Shown: piece after piece, positions 23,901-38,477 of the stretch
Position numbering within the stretch: the stretch's first letter is position 1
Layout: each line of letters starts with the position of its first letter
Assembly: GCA_963555705.1 (NCBI GenBank)
Contig: OY743176.1
Span: 39,478,497-39,542,496, forward strand
DNA: 64,000 nt
Direction: 5' to 3'
Origin: Ligustrum vulgare
Lineage: Eukaryota; Streptophyta; Magnoliopsida; Lamiales; Oleaceae
Translations under genes and position numbers: made by a program
The notes under the pieces: generated by a model
Seen by the model: the letters and a program-made list of their open reading frames with translations, nothing else
Told to the model about the DNA's origin: nothing
Database searches by the model: none

Positions 23901-26900
23901 AGAGGACTATTTTTGGAGGGGACAAAGAAGTTGCAAACAATAACTGGTGCTGGTCTTCAAGCAATTAGTAGATCTTCTCTTAGAGACAGGATCCTTTTGT
24001 GGCATTGTCGATTAGGACGTCCCTCTTTTTCTTATTTAAAACATTTGTTTCCAAACCTGTTTCAGAATATTCCTAGTTATAGTATGCGATGTGAACAACG
24101 TATTTTTGCCAAAAATCATCGTGTAACCTTAAAATCAGTTTTAATCATGTTCCATTAACTTGTGTTCATACTAATGTTTGGGGCCATTTATCCACTCCAT
24201 CAACTTCAGGTCAAAAATATTTCGTTTCTTTTATTGATGATTGTACCCGAGTATGTTGGATATACTTGTTAAAATCGAAAGGTGATGTCGTACATGTTAT
24301 CCCTCAATTCTTCAAAATGGTTGAGACACAATTTCACACTCAGGTTAAGACCTTTCGTTCTGACAACGGTCGTGAGTTTGTGAACCAAACCCTTGCCACC
24401 TTCGCAACTCACGGTATTCTTCACCAGACAACTTGTGCTTACACCCCACAACAAAATGGCATAGCAGAACGAAAAAATCGACATATCCTTGAGGTAGCTC
24501 GAGTTTTATGCTTCACTATGCGGATTCCAAAACGTTTTTGGGCTGAAGCGGTTGTCTGTCTTTCTTATCAATCGTATGCCTTCTCGCATAATTGATTTTC
24601 AAACACCCCTAAGGATGTTATCAAAGTTTCACTTTATTCCTTCTGCCTTGAATATTTGTCCCAAAGTTTTTGGTTGTGTGTGCCATGTCCATGTGCACTC
24701 CCATCTTCGAGACAAGTTTGATCCTCGTGCAAATGCATTTTCCTTGGTTACTCCAGCTCTCAGAAGGGCTACAAATGTTTTTACCCTCCTACGGGGAAGT
24801 ACTATATCTCTATGCATGTTGAATTCTGTGAGTCTGAGTCTTTTTTCTCGGATGATTTGTCATTGGTTCCTCTTCAGGGGAGGATTTTTAGTAAAGAAAA
24901 GGAACAAATGTGGTTAGAAGAAAAAAAGTGTGGATTTCTGGTGGAAAGGGGGAGCCCGAAATCGAAAATGCCAGATCACCAAGGTTGTTCCAAAAGTGTT
25001 ATACCAAGAGAAATTTAGATACCCCTGCACTAGTTACTGAAGATAGTTCTCCTGTTGATACTACAGTGCCATCGAACTTTTCTACGACTGAAAATAAGGT
25101 ACATACTTCACCACCTACTCCTCCCAGCTTTATTCCTGTTTCTAATCCTAACCATGCATCTTTGTTGACACCCCGGCTAGGAGACGTTCCCTTCGGAATC
25201 GTAACCCACCTGATAGATTGGGTTTCTCAACAAGTTCTTCTAATACCATGTTTCCTATATCTGATTATGTTTCATACCAACGTTTATCTAAGACTAACTT
25301 GGCATTTGCCTTTCAAATATCTTCCGTGTCTATTCCTAACAATTTTCAGGAAGTTGTTGATCAACTTAAGTGGAAATCTGCTATGGTAGAAGAAATGGAT
25401 GCTCTCCAAAGGATTTCTAATTGGGAGATGATCCCCTTACCACCAGGAAAGAGGACTGTAAGGTGCAAATGGGTGTATTCGTTAAAATACAAACCAGATG
25501 GGTCTGTAGACAGGAATAAGGCTAGACTGGTTGCCAAATGTTACACACAGACCTATGGAATCGATTATCAAGAGACTTTTGCTCCAATAGCCAAGATGAA
25601 TATTGTTAGAGTCATAATATCTTTAGCAGTCAATCTAGATTGGCCATTGAGGCAATTCGATGTTAAAAATATCTTCCTTCATGGTGATCTAACAGAGGAA
25701 GAATATATGGACCCACCTAAGGGTTTTTACCCCTCCAGGGGGTAAGATGTGTAAGTTGAAGAAAGCTCTATATTGGTTAAAACAATCACCAAGGGCATGA
25801 TTTGGAAGGTTGAGTTGCTCAATGAAGAAGTATGGTTTTAAGCAGACCCTAGCTGACCATACTCTATTTTATAAATGAGATGGCCAGGATGTCACCTTAC
25901 TCATTGTGTATGTGGACAATATGATTGTTACTAGGAGTAACCCCGGTGAAGTTGAAAAACTTTAGGCACATCTGACGAAGGAGTTTGAAATGAGAGACTT
26001 GGGTACTATAAAATATTTTTTAGGGATTGAAGTATCACGATCTAAGCAAGGACTTGTTCTTTCCCAACGTAAGTATGCCCTTGACCTCCTAGCAGAAACT
26101 GGAATGTCAGCATGTGCTCCTGTAGACACGCCTATTGAGGTGAATCGTGGCTTATCTATCTACTCGGATCAGGTTCCTACAAATAAGGAGAGATATCAGA
26201 GATTAGTAGGAAAATTGATCTAACTTACTCACACAAGACCTGATTTATCATATGCATTAAGTGTTGTGAGCCAATTCGTGCACAACTCAAGTGGACAGCA
26301 CATGAGTGCAATTTATCGTACCTTAGCATATTTAAAATCCTCTCCTGGCAATGGCATCTTATACTCAAAAAGGGATCATCTAGACATTGTGAGTTACACA
26401 GATTCTGACTTTGCTAGATCGAGATTGGATAGAAAATCCACGTCGGGATATGTTTCATTTGTTGGAGGAAATCTTGTTACTTGGAGAAGTAAAAAACAAA
26501 ATGTGGTTTCACTATCCAGCGCGGAGGCTGAATATCGTGCTTTGCATCATGCAACTACCTAGCTTACATGGTTGAAAATTCTTCTTACTGAACTTGGTTT
26601 TGGTCCAAGTAAGCCTATGTTGCTCTTTTGTGAACACTGCAGCTATTGAGATAGCGAACAATCCAATACAACATGATCGAACAAAGCACATTGAACTTGA
26701 CAGAAACTACATCAAAGACAACCTCTACTCCAAGAATATAGAGATTCCATATATTAAGAGCGCAAATCAACTAGCCGACATCATGACACATGGAGTGGCT
26801 AGTAATTCATTCTATACATCGATATCCAAGTTGGGCATGTGTAATATCTATGCACCAACTTGAGGGGGAGAGTTGATATGTTTATAGTTATGTGTATTAT

Positions 26901-29900
26901 TCTTCCAATTAATTGTACCAATATAACATCTATTAGAGATTAGGGACTATAGTGATAATATGTAATATCTCTTGTATATCTACATGTTAAGAATCTTCAC
27001 ATATTATACCCAAGCTGTAACTTTTGTAGTTAGCATGTATTACAAAACGTTTGCCAATGTAAATTCCCAAAGTCATTCAAAAGCATAATTCAAGCAAACG
27101 GATAACAAGAATATATCTTCAGCATAAAAGAAAAGCACTAACAGAATGTAATCCTTCCATCTCTTTCTTATTGCTGATTATCACCCCAAAAAAAATAAGA
27201 AAAAGAAAAAATTCAAAACAGTAAAAAATAATACTTTCCTCATCATTGGTTTAATTAAATGCTTGTGAGTTTGAATTAAAATTAAGGCACATAGATAAAA
27301 ATAGCATTCAAATGCCAATGCACTATGCATAAAATACTTGATTTTTCGAAGTCGTGCTAATATCATAGGCCATATGTAATATCTGCAAGTGCACTTTCAA
27401 TATTTCATCTGTAATTTATTTATTTAATTTTTTTTATTTATTTTTTTTTTTTGGGTGTATCTGGTAATGAATGAGACACATTATATGGCCCAACATTTAT
27501 ATGGAATAGAGAGACGTTACATTTATATGGAATAGAGAGACGTTATACGGTATACCAACGTACCATCAGAAGATTAATCAAAAAGCAAATATTAAGTGCT
27601 CACATCAAAGGGGGAAGTATAAATGCTTGAAAAATGAAAATTTTATAAAAATAACAAGATTAAACCTATGAAGCCCTCTTGTTACAGAGTTGATCAGTAG
27701 AGTATAAGTAGATGGATGTTGCCTCAAACGATGTCCATGATCTTCTTCAATCTGAAACAAGAAGAATCAGAATAGTTAAAAACAAAGATGAGAAGGTAAA
27801 CGTGATCCAGGTTACTTTCTTTTACAAGAAAAAGAATAAATAGCTCAAAGAAACAATATGGTGGAATCAAAAGAAGCGCAAATATAGAGAAGGGAACACA
27901 GATCCTACTAAGAATCTGCTATTAATACTCAATTATGTGGTCCTTCGCACCACTTAATATGGCCTTCCTCTTTTCATCCTAACCAACAAAAGCTAATGTG
28001 AGAATATGATCTGACAGTTTGGATTATAACTTGCAAATAAAGCTACGAGTGGCATTCAGATCCAACGCCATCCTCCAAGAACAACTCGAGGAATGCAGCA
28101 ATAGACAAAGTACTTGGGGTTGATCACAAATTTAGACTTTCCACCCAACTTTTGCAGCATGAGGACCATGTTGGGGAACTTACCAATTAATGTAACTGGC
28201 AAGAAGAAAATCTTATCATATCCAATGGTCATAAAGGTGGAAATAAGTACCGAGGGCTTTTCCTTCGTAAGGCTAGGCACAAGCCAAAAGACACTTTGGG
28301 GGCATATGCCTCACCACAAACCAACAAATATTAATCAAAAAAATATAAAATAGTATAAAAATAGCATAAAATTATAAAAAATCACAAAAAAATGAATTTT
28401 AAAGATCTCTCCATGGCATTAGCACCAAAATAAGCTAATAAAGTAGCAAATATTAAATTGACCGTACGAGGTATGCTGGAGCTTCCAAGGTCAAAGAAAA
28501 ATTGTAGTTGGTGTGATTTGGTATCAAAATAAATGCAAAGAGAAGAAAAATTTCAGAAAAAAATTTTTAAAAAAATAAATAAATAAATAAAAGAGAGCAA
28601 AATAACATGCAGCAAACTTCCAGAATTTTGTAGACTTAACCAGCTGGCGGAATATTGTGGGAGAAGGTGAATCGTGTCTTGGGAATTGGGCATAGGTGTG
28701 AAGAATATTGCTGATGCATTTTGGTTTTGTTTGGCTTGGGTGGGTGGGGGTGGAAATAGGGGTATGGTGGGGCCAAGAAAAAGTAACTGGTGAGCCTACG
28801 TTGAAATAAAGATTCTGATTTTTTACATTTTAACAGCATTAGGCATGTGCCTCAATAAAATAGCATAAATTATTGCGGCTTCAGGCACAAACCTTTCTCC
28901 TCAAATTTGAGGAGAGCCTCACAACTGCCTTTTTAAACCGTGATCATATCGTACTTCCATGTCTTCCTCTTTCGCAATCTTATGTATCTTTTTATTTTAT
29001 GGCGGCTGATCACAAAGGAACATTCTAAACCAGCTGGTGCTTTGAATAATTCTAAAGTATATCAAGGGAGTTGCTAAAGCATTTATGGAATTTTCATTCG
29101 CATTGGATACATGTAGACTTACAATTCAATAACGTAAGTAGACATACTTGCACAATAACATAAATTCAAGTATCAATTATTACAAATCCATGAGGCAAGA
29201 TTCCTTAAACATTTCCATGTTTAAATCATTTGATATTGGATGTCTACGTTACAATTTCACAAGTAGACATAACTGAAAATAACATAAATCAAAACATCCA
29301 TTACTATAGATCCCGGCTAATTTTAGCCCAAATATAGGCAAGACTCCTTGAACATTTCTATGTTTAACCTAGCACGCACAACCTAAGTCAAAGTTTCTTC
29401 AACCTGTATCAATTAAGCATTCAAGGCCAACTCAAGGGCAATTTCACAGGAAACCATCTGCTGTAAAATGCAAAATGCACAGTAGTCATCATAAATTATA
29501 ATACACGTAAGATAAACGGAGAAACAAAACTAAAATTTCATTTTTCTTCGAAACAAATCACCAAGAACAAAATAGACAGTTACAAAAGAGAAGGGGTGGG
29601 CATTTCTTATAAATTTTTCCATATTTATTTTGCCTCGGTTAAAATAACTGGGCAAACATTTAGGGCTAAATAAAAACAGTTTAAGCCATTCGATGTGTTA
29701 ACCAACCATTATCCAAAATGACTTCCTATTCTAAGGAAAACATCCCAATTACAATATCAAAAGGGTTTGAGTGAAGATAACATGAGGGTAATACATTAGG
29801 AGTTCTTTTAAGAAGGTGAACATTATTCTAGGAGATTTGGATGTCTGTGACTATTCCAGCGGGTAAAGGATCATTCAATCTAATATAGATACAACTGAAT

Positions 29901-32900
29901 ATCTAAAACTCATAATTAATCTTTCATAAAAGAATCACCACCTTCATTGTCAAAATTCTTGGTTCCAGCACTTCAAGGTTTCAGGTTGCTTCATCGTAAT
30001 ACATTTTAGATATTATATATGTTGCTACTTTTCATTCATCCAAACCATGGCCTGATTATAAATCAGTTATTATTTCAGGAATTGAAAATGTTAAGACAGT
30101 CCATCAGCTGAAATTTTTCAGCACATTCTGATCTCTCTTAGACAGAATTAATTTAGAAGCTCCTAATTGTTGAAGAATGCAGTGTGTAAGGTCAAGGTCA
30201 ACCATAAGTTCATGGAGCCAGGTTTCAAAGACCACAGAATACTGAGAGAAATGGAAGCAAATAAGGAGTGAGTAAAACACTCAGTTGCAGCTCCTTGCAC
30301 TATAATGACTTGATAAAATAAATACGGACGATCATGTCAATGCTTAGTCTGAAAGAGAAACGGTGATTGCAGTACAATGAAGATGATGGATAAAGATTGT
30401 TCTTCTACTAAATGCAAATTGAACTTATGCCCACCTTTGTACATGTCCTGAAATGGAAAATATGTTGATTCGGTAGCATGATAGGAAATACTTACAAGTT
30501 TTCCGATAGCTTCATAAGAAGGAGATAGCAATCTAGCCAACAAATTATTCATCAGCTTCTTGTCTGGGATGGAACAAATTATTTGAGTGATGGCAGTGAC
30601 GACTTCATTCTCATCCTCCAAGGACAATGCCCTCTCTTCCAATCCCTAAAGACAATTTTTTCAATAAGATATATAGACACATAAAGACGTTTGCGCTTGA
30701 CATATTTAGAATTCAAGGAATAATTGCTGTGCAAGCAAACAACAGTCCCCAACACCAAAGGCTGAAATATTATAAGAAATAATAACTTAAGAATTTTCAC
30801 ATCAGTGTTCACACAGTCTGGCAATATATTCTTCGTCTAACGTACACTTACACTTTCTGAGAGAGAACAGATATCTTGAACATACAATACCAATTTAAAC
30901 TCAGTGAAGATTCATATGATTATAGATATTCGAAAAACAAAAATAGACTCCAAAGAAATTGAACACGTTAACTTAATTTTCAGGTATCCATCATAACCAA
31001 CCTCTCCGATCCAGATTAAGATTTCCAAATTGGAAGGTTCACACAATATTGCAGCAGCCTCTTCGCATAATTTGCGAAATGCATAAGCACAAGCATTTGA
31101 ACAAAAAGGTTCCGATATTCCATTCGCAAGAAATAGTCTGTAAATAGCAAGTCAGTCAAATACCTTAATGGAAAATGAAGAATAAGAAATGGGAAAGGAA
31201 GAGCTCAAGTGCTACAATTTACAATTCATTACTACAGTTCTCCATGTGAACAGAATGATTTAACAGCAGATTCATTTTTCTAGTTCTTTTTAATGTAGGT
31301 GTAAAATGCATTCCTTTATTCAGACACATTAGACACTGTCACATGTAAAAACATGTTATGTAAAAGCATTTACAGCAGTGGTCTTGTGTTGGTTTGGGAA
31401 GCTGATATCCACTTGGCATAGGAACCCATAACATCTGCAAGTGATTTGTATACCTAGAAGGAATAGAATTCAAAGGAAACTGCAATTAGAAAGTCGCTGT
31501 ATTCTGTGCCTTAAATAAACTTGCCTTAGACTGAAGCAGAGATATACTATTTTCTATTTATTTTTAATTTGTCTTTCAGCTCAAAAATAAAAAGAATCAA
31601 AACAGGAAAGGAAGCTAGCTAAGAAATGAGACTTACAAGGCACATAAAGCCCTTGAGGGCATCACAAGTCCTACTGGACAAAACTGTCACCAAATGCACA
31701 AGAACAGAGACATCGAAAGGATGTCCTTCCTTAAGAACCACTTCAGCAACCTGAAACAAAGCTCATATTAATTTGTGCTCACGCTGAAAATCTTCCAGTG
31801 AAAGGAGACACGGGTGACATTGCACAATAAAGCAGGCAATGAAAAAAATTACGAGATAATAATTTTTTTTTTTTAATTGATACGATTTGTTGCACTCACT
31901 GCATTAAGAATGAATAGGTTGGCTTCCACCTCTTTCCAAGGAATATGTATGCCAGAAGATGTCCAACTTCCAGGGAAGATCTGATATATACATGAATGAG
32001 AAAACTTCCATAAAACATTCTAACAAAGTTCACTGTGCTTATTTTCTGTAAAGACGCCAAAACGCTCAAATTTCAAAAGTTAACAGATGAAATTATCTAT
32101 AAATGGATGTTGCACAAATGAAATATATATACATCACCTTTTGAATAAATGAAGTAGATCGTATTAGCTGACATAGATCTACCAAGATTTCCACCAAATT
32201 CATCCTAAATTGTACGAGGCTGTTGGGCAGCTCAATGGTTCTACCATCATCATTATATGTGGAATCATCAACCTAGCAGGTACAGAATTCAATCTTAAGA
32301 AAGAAAAAGGTAAGAGATAACTAAGAAGATGAAAAAAGGATCATAACACCAATTCTCAGAAGACAAGACTACAAGTTAACGTGTTTAGGACAAAAAGATT
32401 ATGATGACCTATTAACCATTTATAAAATTTCCTGTACCTTAAAACTAGTTCAGCACTTGTATTTAATATTCTATGCCTCTATGGGTGCCTTTGCTATGTA
32501 CTAATGAAAAACTAGGGCAGGGCTTCGACCCTTTGAAAAGGTAATGGGTACCAAGATCATTCAACTAGTAATCAAATGTCTGAATACAGGAACCTCAAAG
32601 CCATCCAAAGTAAGGGTTTTTGAATTATTAATTGGGAAATGAGATTCAAAATAGAAAGTTCCTGAATCTATTTCCAATAGCTCCATATTGACATCCAAGC
32701 ATGAAAATCATAAAATTGCGTTGAACCACTTGATTTAAAAGTGTACAAAAGTTATAACAGATGGGTGGTGGCGAGACCTTCAAATCTTTGCATGCTCAGA
32801 TACCACGTTCAACCACTTAATATAAAAATCTCAGCTATTAGAAATGGCAACATCTATATCATTTAAACCTTATCTTCAAAATTTTGTTGTTCTCATTGAT

Positions 32901-35900
32901 CAAGATTTTTCTTCATACATGTGAAACGTCCATTTAAACTTTCCAGCAGCTAAGTGGAAAACAAAGCGGAACAAATGTTAAGAACAACATCTTAATGTAT
33001 AGGATAAAAAACTGATCAATGGGAAAACGAATGGCATTTGGGACCAAATCCTTTTGTCTTTGGTCCTTTCCGAGACATCTGATAAAATTTCACTTCTCTA
33101 TAAAATAGGACAATAATTAGTACTATAAACTTTAATAGAAGACTTAATACCTAGACAAGTGTATTATCAACATATGTTATATTTGCATCAAGTTACAGTA
33201 ACTTGAGTTTTGTAATATAAAATCTACACTAGTGTAAATATAGATAGGCGGGGAATTTTGTTTTGTCGATTTTATTTCCAGATTCAATAGTACAAGGTCT
33301 TGGTTTTTGCAACAAAGAAGTTAAATCCAATTAATTTTCTATTATAGGTACTGGGACGGGCAAATATGAAGTTGATTAAACCCAGGAGAAAAAGATAAGC
33401 AATCTCACCAAAAGTCCCTGGAAAAGTGAAATTTCTCAAAATGGCAATGGAGACAGGCTCTCAAGACAACCTTCTACCTCTAAATTACTTCAATAACCTA
33501 TGTTGCTCGGACTCGGGTATGGGTTATCAAATACGAGTACGTATCTAAGCCTCTATTTGGCAAATAAAAAAATGTTTCTAAACAACACAATTTCTCAAAC
33601 CATTTTTTAATCACATATATTTTCTCTCTCCACTTTTCAACCACACATCTTACCTCGAAAACATAAAAAAATCATTTTTAAACACCAAAATTTTAACCAA
33701 CATAATCTAAGCGTCGTACCCTTTTTTCCAAAACCTAGGATACCGGGACACTGCTAAAAAGACGCAAAATTTTAACATAAATGCATGAATAAGTCTTATA
33801 AATTTCAAATTACTTAAAAAATTTACGTCTTAACTAAATATGCTATTGAAACAAAAAAAGAAAACCAGCTATTTTTTTTGTTATTATTTTTTATTATTAT
33901 TTTTTTTTTTTTTTTTTTTTTGATAGGAAACAAAATTTTATTGAAAATAACTCATGAAATTACAATAGGAATTATGGACGAGTCGTCCATCACATAAAGG
34001 ATTAAATCTATACTATAGTAATAAGGCTATAAACTAGTGACTAGTCTATGGGCTACTCATAACAGTAGTGCACAAAGAACTCCAATGATCTAAACGAAAC
34101 AGGAAATTATCTAAACTACTAAAAAGACCGACTGCTCTTGCCCATAATCTTGTGAAAAATATGATACTATCCCAAATGTCTTCTATTGTTCTTTCAACAT
34201 TGTTAAAAATCCTTTTATTTCTCTATGTCCATATCGTCCAAGTTGTTGCCATTACAAATGGTTTCCAGATTTCCTTCTTTTTTTCCATATTATCTCTGAA
34301 ATTCCATTTGATAAGAATCAAATCAGCCCAACGTCTAGGCAGTGCACCCCATACTTCAAACATGTTCATCAGTCTATTATTGCAACAAAATTGATCTAAA
34401 AGGAAAAGACTAAGTAGAGTTTCAACCACTTTACCAAATGATAATTTTCAATGATATAAAAAAAAAAAAAAAAAAATCACAGACGAACCTGAGCGCGTAA
34501 GAAAAGAGCATCAAGCAATGCAGAGAAAATTGGAAGAAGTCTTTCTAAATTCTTCCTATTTTCTACATTATCTACTTCAAGTCCAAGGATGTAGCTCGCG
34601 AGAGTACACCTAGAAAATTTAGAAAATGAAACAAGTTAAAGGCATTAAATATAACCACAAGCAAGTGCGTATTCCTAGAAGGGCAACATTATGATCAAAG
34701 AGAGTGCGTGACACCGCAGAAACATCAAAGAAGGTACCAAAATTGTAAAGTTGAGTCTGCAATCTCCCAGTCTCCACTTGGAAATGCCACACAACTGCCA
34801 ACGTACAAAATAAAACATTTTAAATGAAGTTGCAATACGCTGAGCAATTTCTTGATTTTTCTAGGTAAAAGATTTTTAAGCAAAGCATGTTCATCTTGAA
34901 GAATTTATTGATACAGTACAATAGGGCACAACTCATTCACATAGGAAAGTTGTGCTGCTTTTAAGAAAATATTAGACAATCAAAGAATAGATACGAATTA
35001 AGGCACATATTCACTAATACCTTAAATGTAACAATCATCGAAGACTATATGATATGCGGCTACTATGAAGCAGCAAATATGTTTTGGCAGGAGGTATAAA
35101 AGAAAATAGTTAAAGCATCTAACAGTAATTATGTAGATTTTATGTAGATTGCAGACAATAAGCAAAATATATTGGAAGATCAAATCCCATAGAGTGGATG
35201 TTTAATGAACCACTCTCATCATCCTTTAGAGATCTTTCAACCTAGATGGCTGGACCAGATTTATTACAAAAGCTGTAAAAAAGTAAAGGAAAGTTGGTAA
35301 TATTACATTGTTTTCTTCCTAAATTTTTTAAAAAAACAATGGCTTCTCTGGATTGGTTCTACTTTAGCTGAGCACATCTAGCCATAGGGTGCTAGAAAGG
35401 AGAGGGTAAAGAACCCCTTTCTAGACAGGAAGAACAAGAGAAGCCAACCTACTGATTATTGAGAACTCATTCAACAAATCAAAATCAATTGCAAGAGTTT
35501 CAGTATTAGACAACCAAAAATTCATTAACAGCTTATTTATTTTTTTAGCTTTGAACGAGACACTAAAAAGTTATATAAAAATTCATTATCCCATCCCATT
35601 TCTTATCTAGAAATGATATTCCCTTTCAACCTCAATTGTCATCTTTCCCTAATTCCAAAACATTTGAACTTATAAACGATGTGTTTTGATCAATGCACTC
35701 TGGATACAACAGAATTACATCACTAAGGCTCCGTTCGGCTGTAGATTTAAAATGGCAATGATTGCCCAAATTAATTTACACAATTTCCCAAAATACTTCT
35801 CTCTCTCCAATTTTTAACTACACATCTTATCTAGAAAACCCAAATAAATCAAAATTATAAATCCAATTCTCTTTAAAATGCCTCCGAACACAGCCAAAAA

Positions 35901-38396
35901 GTGAAGGATAGCTGCAACAAACTGCTTACGTGCCCTTTCGCCAATACGTTTGTTGTGCTTGTGTCCACTCTAAAGTGCAATTTTTTTTTCCTTTTCAAAT
36001 TCTGTTTTCTTCCACCCACTCCATGATAATCTGAGTTCTTTATGCTACTAAATAAACAATTTACATTTTGAAAATCTTTAGCGCATATGCGAAATAAGAA
36101 TTGCATGAACATTTGTAATATATCCTCTTGATTGAACTTCTGTTAGAAAATGAAGGCTAGAAATCTGACCTCAAGAGGGCATCTGCCAGTGCAAGTGCTT
36201 CAGAACTTGCTTTGACAATCAAAGATGGTGCCTAACAAACAACATATGAAAGAAATAATGAACATCAATTTTATAAGTTTTACATCATCATTTTCTGCCA
36301 TGAATATGGAATGGTTTGCTTCGAGGTGAGAATTAGAAAATGTTAAATGATATCAGAAGTATATCTGGAAAAAGTTAATGAACTGAATGCACAAAGTATA
36401 TCAGATACTAACAGCTTGACCAATTTCTGACATCAGACAAGCAACACCTCCTATCTGTTTTTCATCTCTACTGTTAAGAGCAGGAATAAGAATTGCTTCC
36501 TTGAGAAATCCAACTCTGGATAGCAAAACCTGAGGTAGCCCCTGCCAGAAAAGGTAAATTACAGATTAATTCTGATGGAAGATACTAAAATTGGGAATCT
36601 CCTCCCACGTCAATATTAACGAAGCAATATCACAGCTTTCCCAGTTCCCACTTCTGTGTCCTAGTAAGATTTAATCATTTATGGAGAAAAAAAATGTACA
36701 ATCCAATAATTGTGCATTCATTATGTTCAAGCTTTTCCATCGATTCCAATTAAATTCCCACTCCAACTGGATCTTATACAATAATAAAGAAAGTCTAATT
36801 CTCCTAAACTCAAATGCAACTCTGAATGACTGAATAAATAACATGAATAAAAACTCAAGCCTTCAAATTAAATACAATCTTTACTGAAAACAATTACTAA
36901 AACACCCTTGATAACAGTAAACACATCTAAACTGAATAAAGTGTGCTCAAAGGAGTCAAATAGGAACTATATAATGTCAGCAGTTTGGTCTTTTAAAAGA
37001 AGTCTTTTAATTTGAACTAAGTATGCCTTATGACATGGTGGCCAAAAACACTCCACCAATGGGGAGTTAGCATGAGTTGATAACAAGGGCTATGAGGTCC
37101 TTATTCTTTTTTTTGGATGCTGCTAAGCTGCCCCCATCTCTTCTTAGGTTGTTCATTAATGAGTCAAGCCTTGCCATGATAGTTGATATTATTGGAAGAG
37201 AATTACATCTTGAGTACATAGGATAGGAGAGATGGAGGACCAGTAATTTTACATATTTGTTTGACTTGGCAAAGGATCTTGGAAGCAACAATTTATGATG
37301 TGGAAGCATAGAGTTGCAGCATTGTGATAGTGTTGTAGCTTGCGGACTTTGTATTCAAGGAATTCTATGTAGTCATTTGCCCCTAGTCAGATATCACCTA
37401 TGATAATTACCTCAAGCAGTTTATACCAGGTTGTATCATGTCTATAAAGCATCATACTAACAGTAGATATTTAATCACATTACAAAATTTCATCAAGTCA
37501 AAAAATTATGCCAATGAAAGAACCTAAAGATAACATATTATACCTCATGTCGACTCACGAGTTCAACAAGAACTTCAATAGCCAGGTCAAATGAAGACGA
37601 AACCTATTTGCCAGTAAAGAAAGGCATGAATAACCATGTTATGCACAACATTTTCAAAAGACCTTCAGAAGCATCATGTCTAGAAATATACATACCTGCA
37701 AGGAATTGAAAACAAAATTAAGAACTGGATGCGCTGGCAATGAGCTCGACGGAATCTCTGAAAAGCACCCAGCTCGAACCTGAAAGCAATAAGATCAGCG
37801 CTACAGGAAAATGGAAATATTTTAGTGCAAGATATGCATGGATGTGATGTACATGGTGAAGTATGTTTTACTGAACCAATCAAAAATAAGTATTTAAACT
37901 AGAAAGCATTAAGGATTACCTAGGGATATTTCGATATAATACAGAATTATTATTTACTACTTAGTGCGAAGTTTAATAGTGATGTTGTATAAGGTGATTT
38001 ATCCAATTTTAAATGTAAACAATAATTTGGCCTTACAAATACTTCACTGTCAGTCTGTCATTAATTTCTTTATTTCTTTAGCAAGTGTTCAGTAAACAAA
38101 ATAAACTAGTTTATGAACCAATTTATAAACTACACAATTTTCCAAACCACTTCTTAGCCACACTCATTTTCTCTTTCCAGTTTTTAACCACTATTTTTTA
38201 CCTCAAAATCATAAATAAACAATTTTATAAATCACACTGTGTTACCAAACTGAGGTTTATTTAATCTGGAAAAAAAAAATGTTTTCCAATTCAACATAAT
38301 TTTCCTAGCTTAGAAAATGATGTAAGACAATGTAAGAAGAGATTACTGAAAGTAGTATTCCCATTTTGCTAGGATTTTATTTCATTACTCACATAG

Positions 38397-38477
<81 letters not shown>

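Larger units (their letters stand above)
21959..26999 (+). mobile_element. Ty1/copia retrotransposon, complete but inactive (TSD CATAT)
   Basis: The structure is a 5' LTR (21959-22120), gag, protease, integrase, RT and RNase H in copia order, a purine-rich tract (gagggggagag, 26862-26872) and a 3' LTR (26871-26999). CATAT flanks both ends (21954-21958 and 27000-27004). It is 5.0 kb long and sits antisense inside importin intron 17. Many stops and frame changes, and substituted catalytic residues in both integrase and RT, show that it is an old copy. Confidence 0.95.
20743..27665 (-). other. Importin gene intron 17 (6.9 kb)
   Basis: The intron was enlarged by the copia element at 21959-26999. 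Outside it (20743-21953 and 27005-27665) no other family was recognised. A short tandem duplication of catttatatggaatagagag lies near 27492-27545. Confidence 0.8.
32273..34488 (-). other. Importin gene intron 10 (2.2 kb), with MITE and LINE tail
   Basis: It contains a MITE relative near 33546-33715 and a 5'-truncated LINE-1 at 33897-34460. The remaining 1.2 kb (32273-33545) shows nothing recognisable. Confidence 0.75.

Noticed and set aside
28056..28353. Possible gene fragment in importin intron 16
   Set aside because: The peptides look plausible on both strands, but I could match neither to a family and found no splice support.
34152..34429. Small ORFs on both strands in intron 10
   Set aside because: They are part of the LINE-1 ORF2 tail or its antisense shadow.
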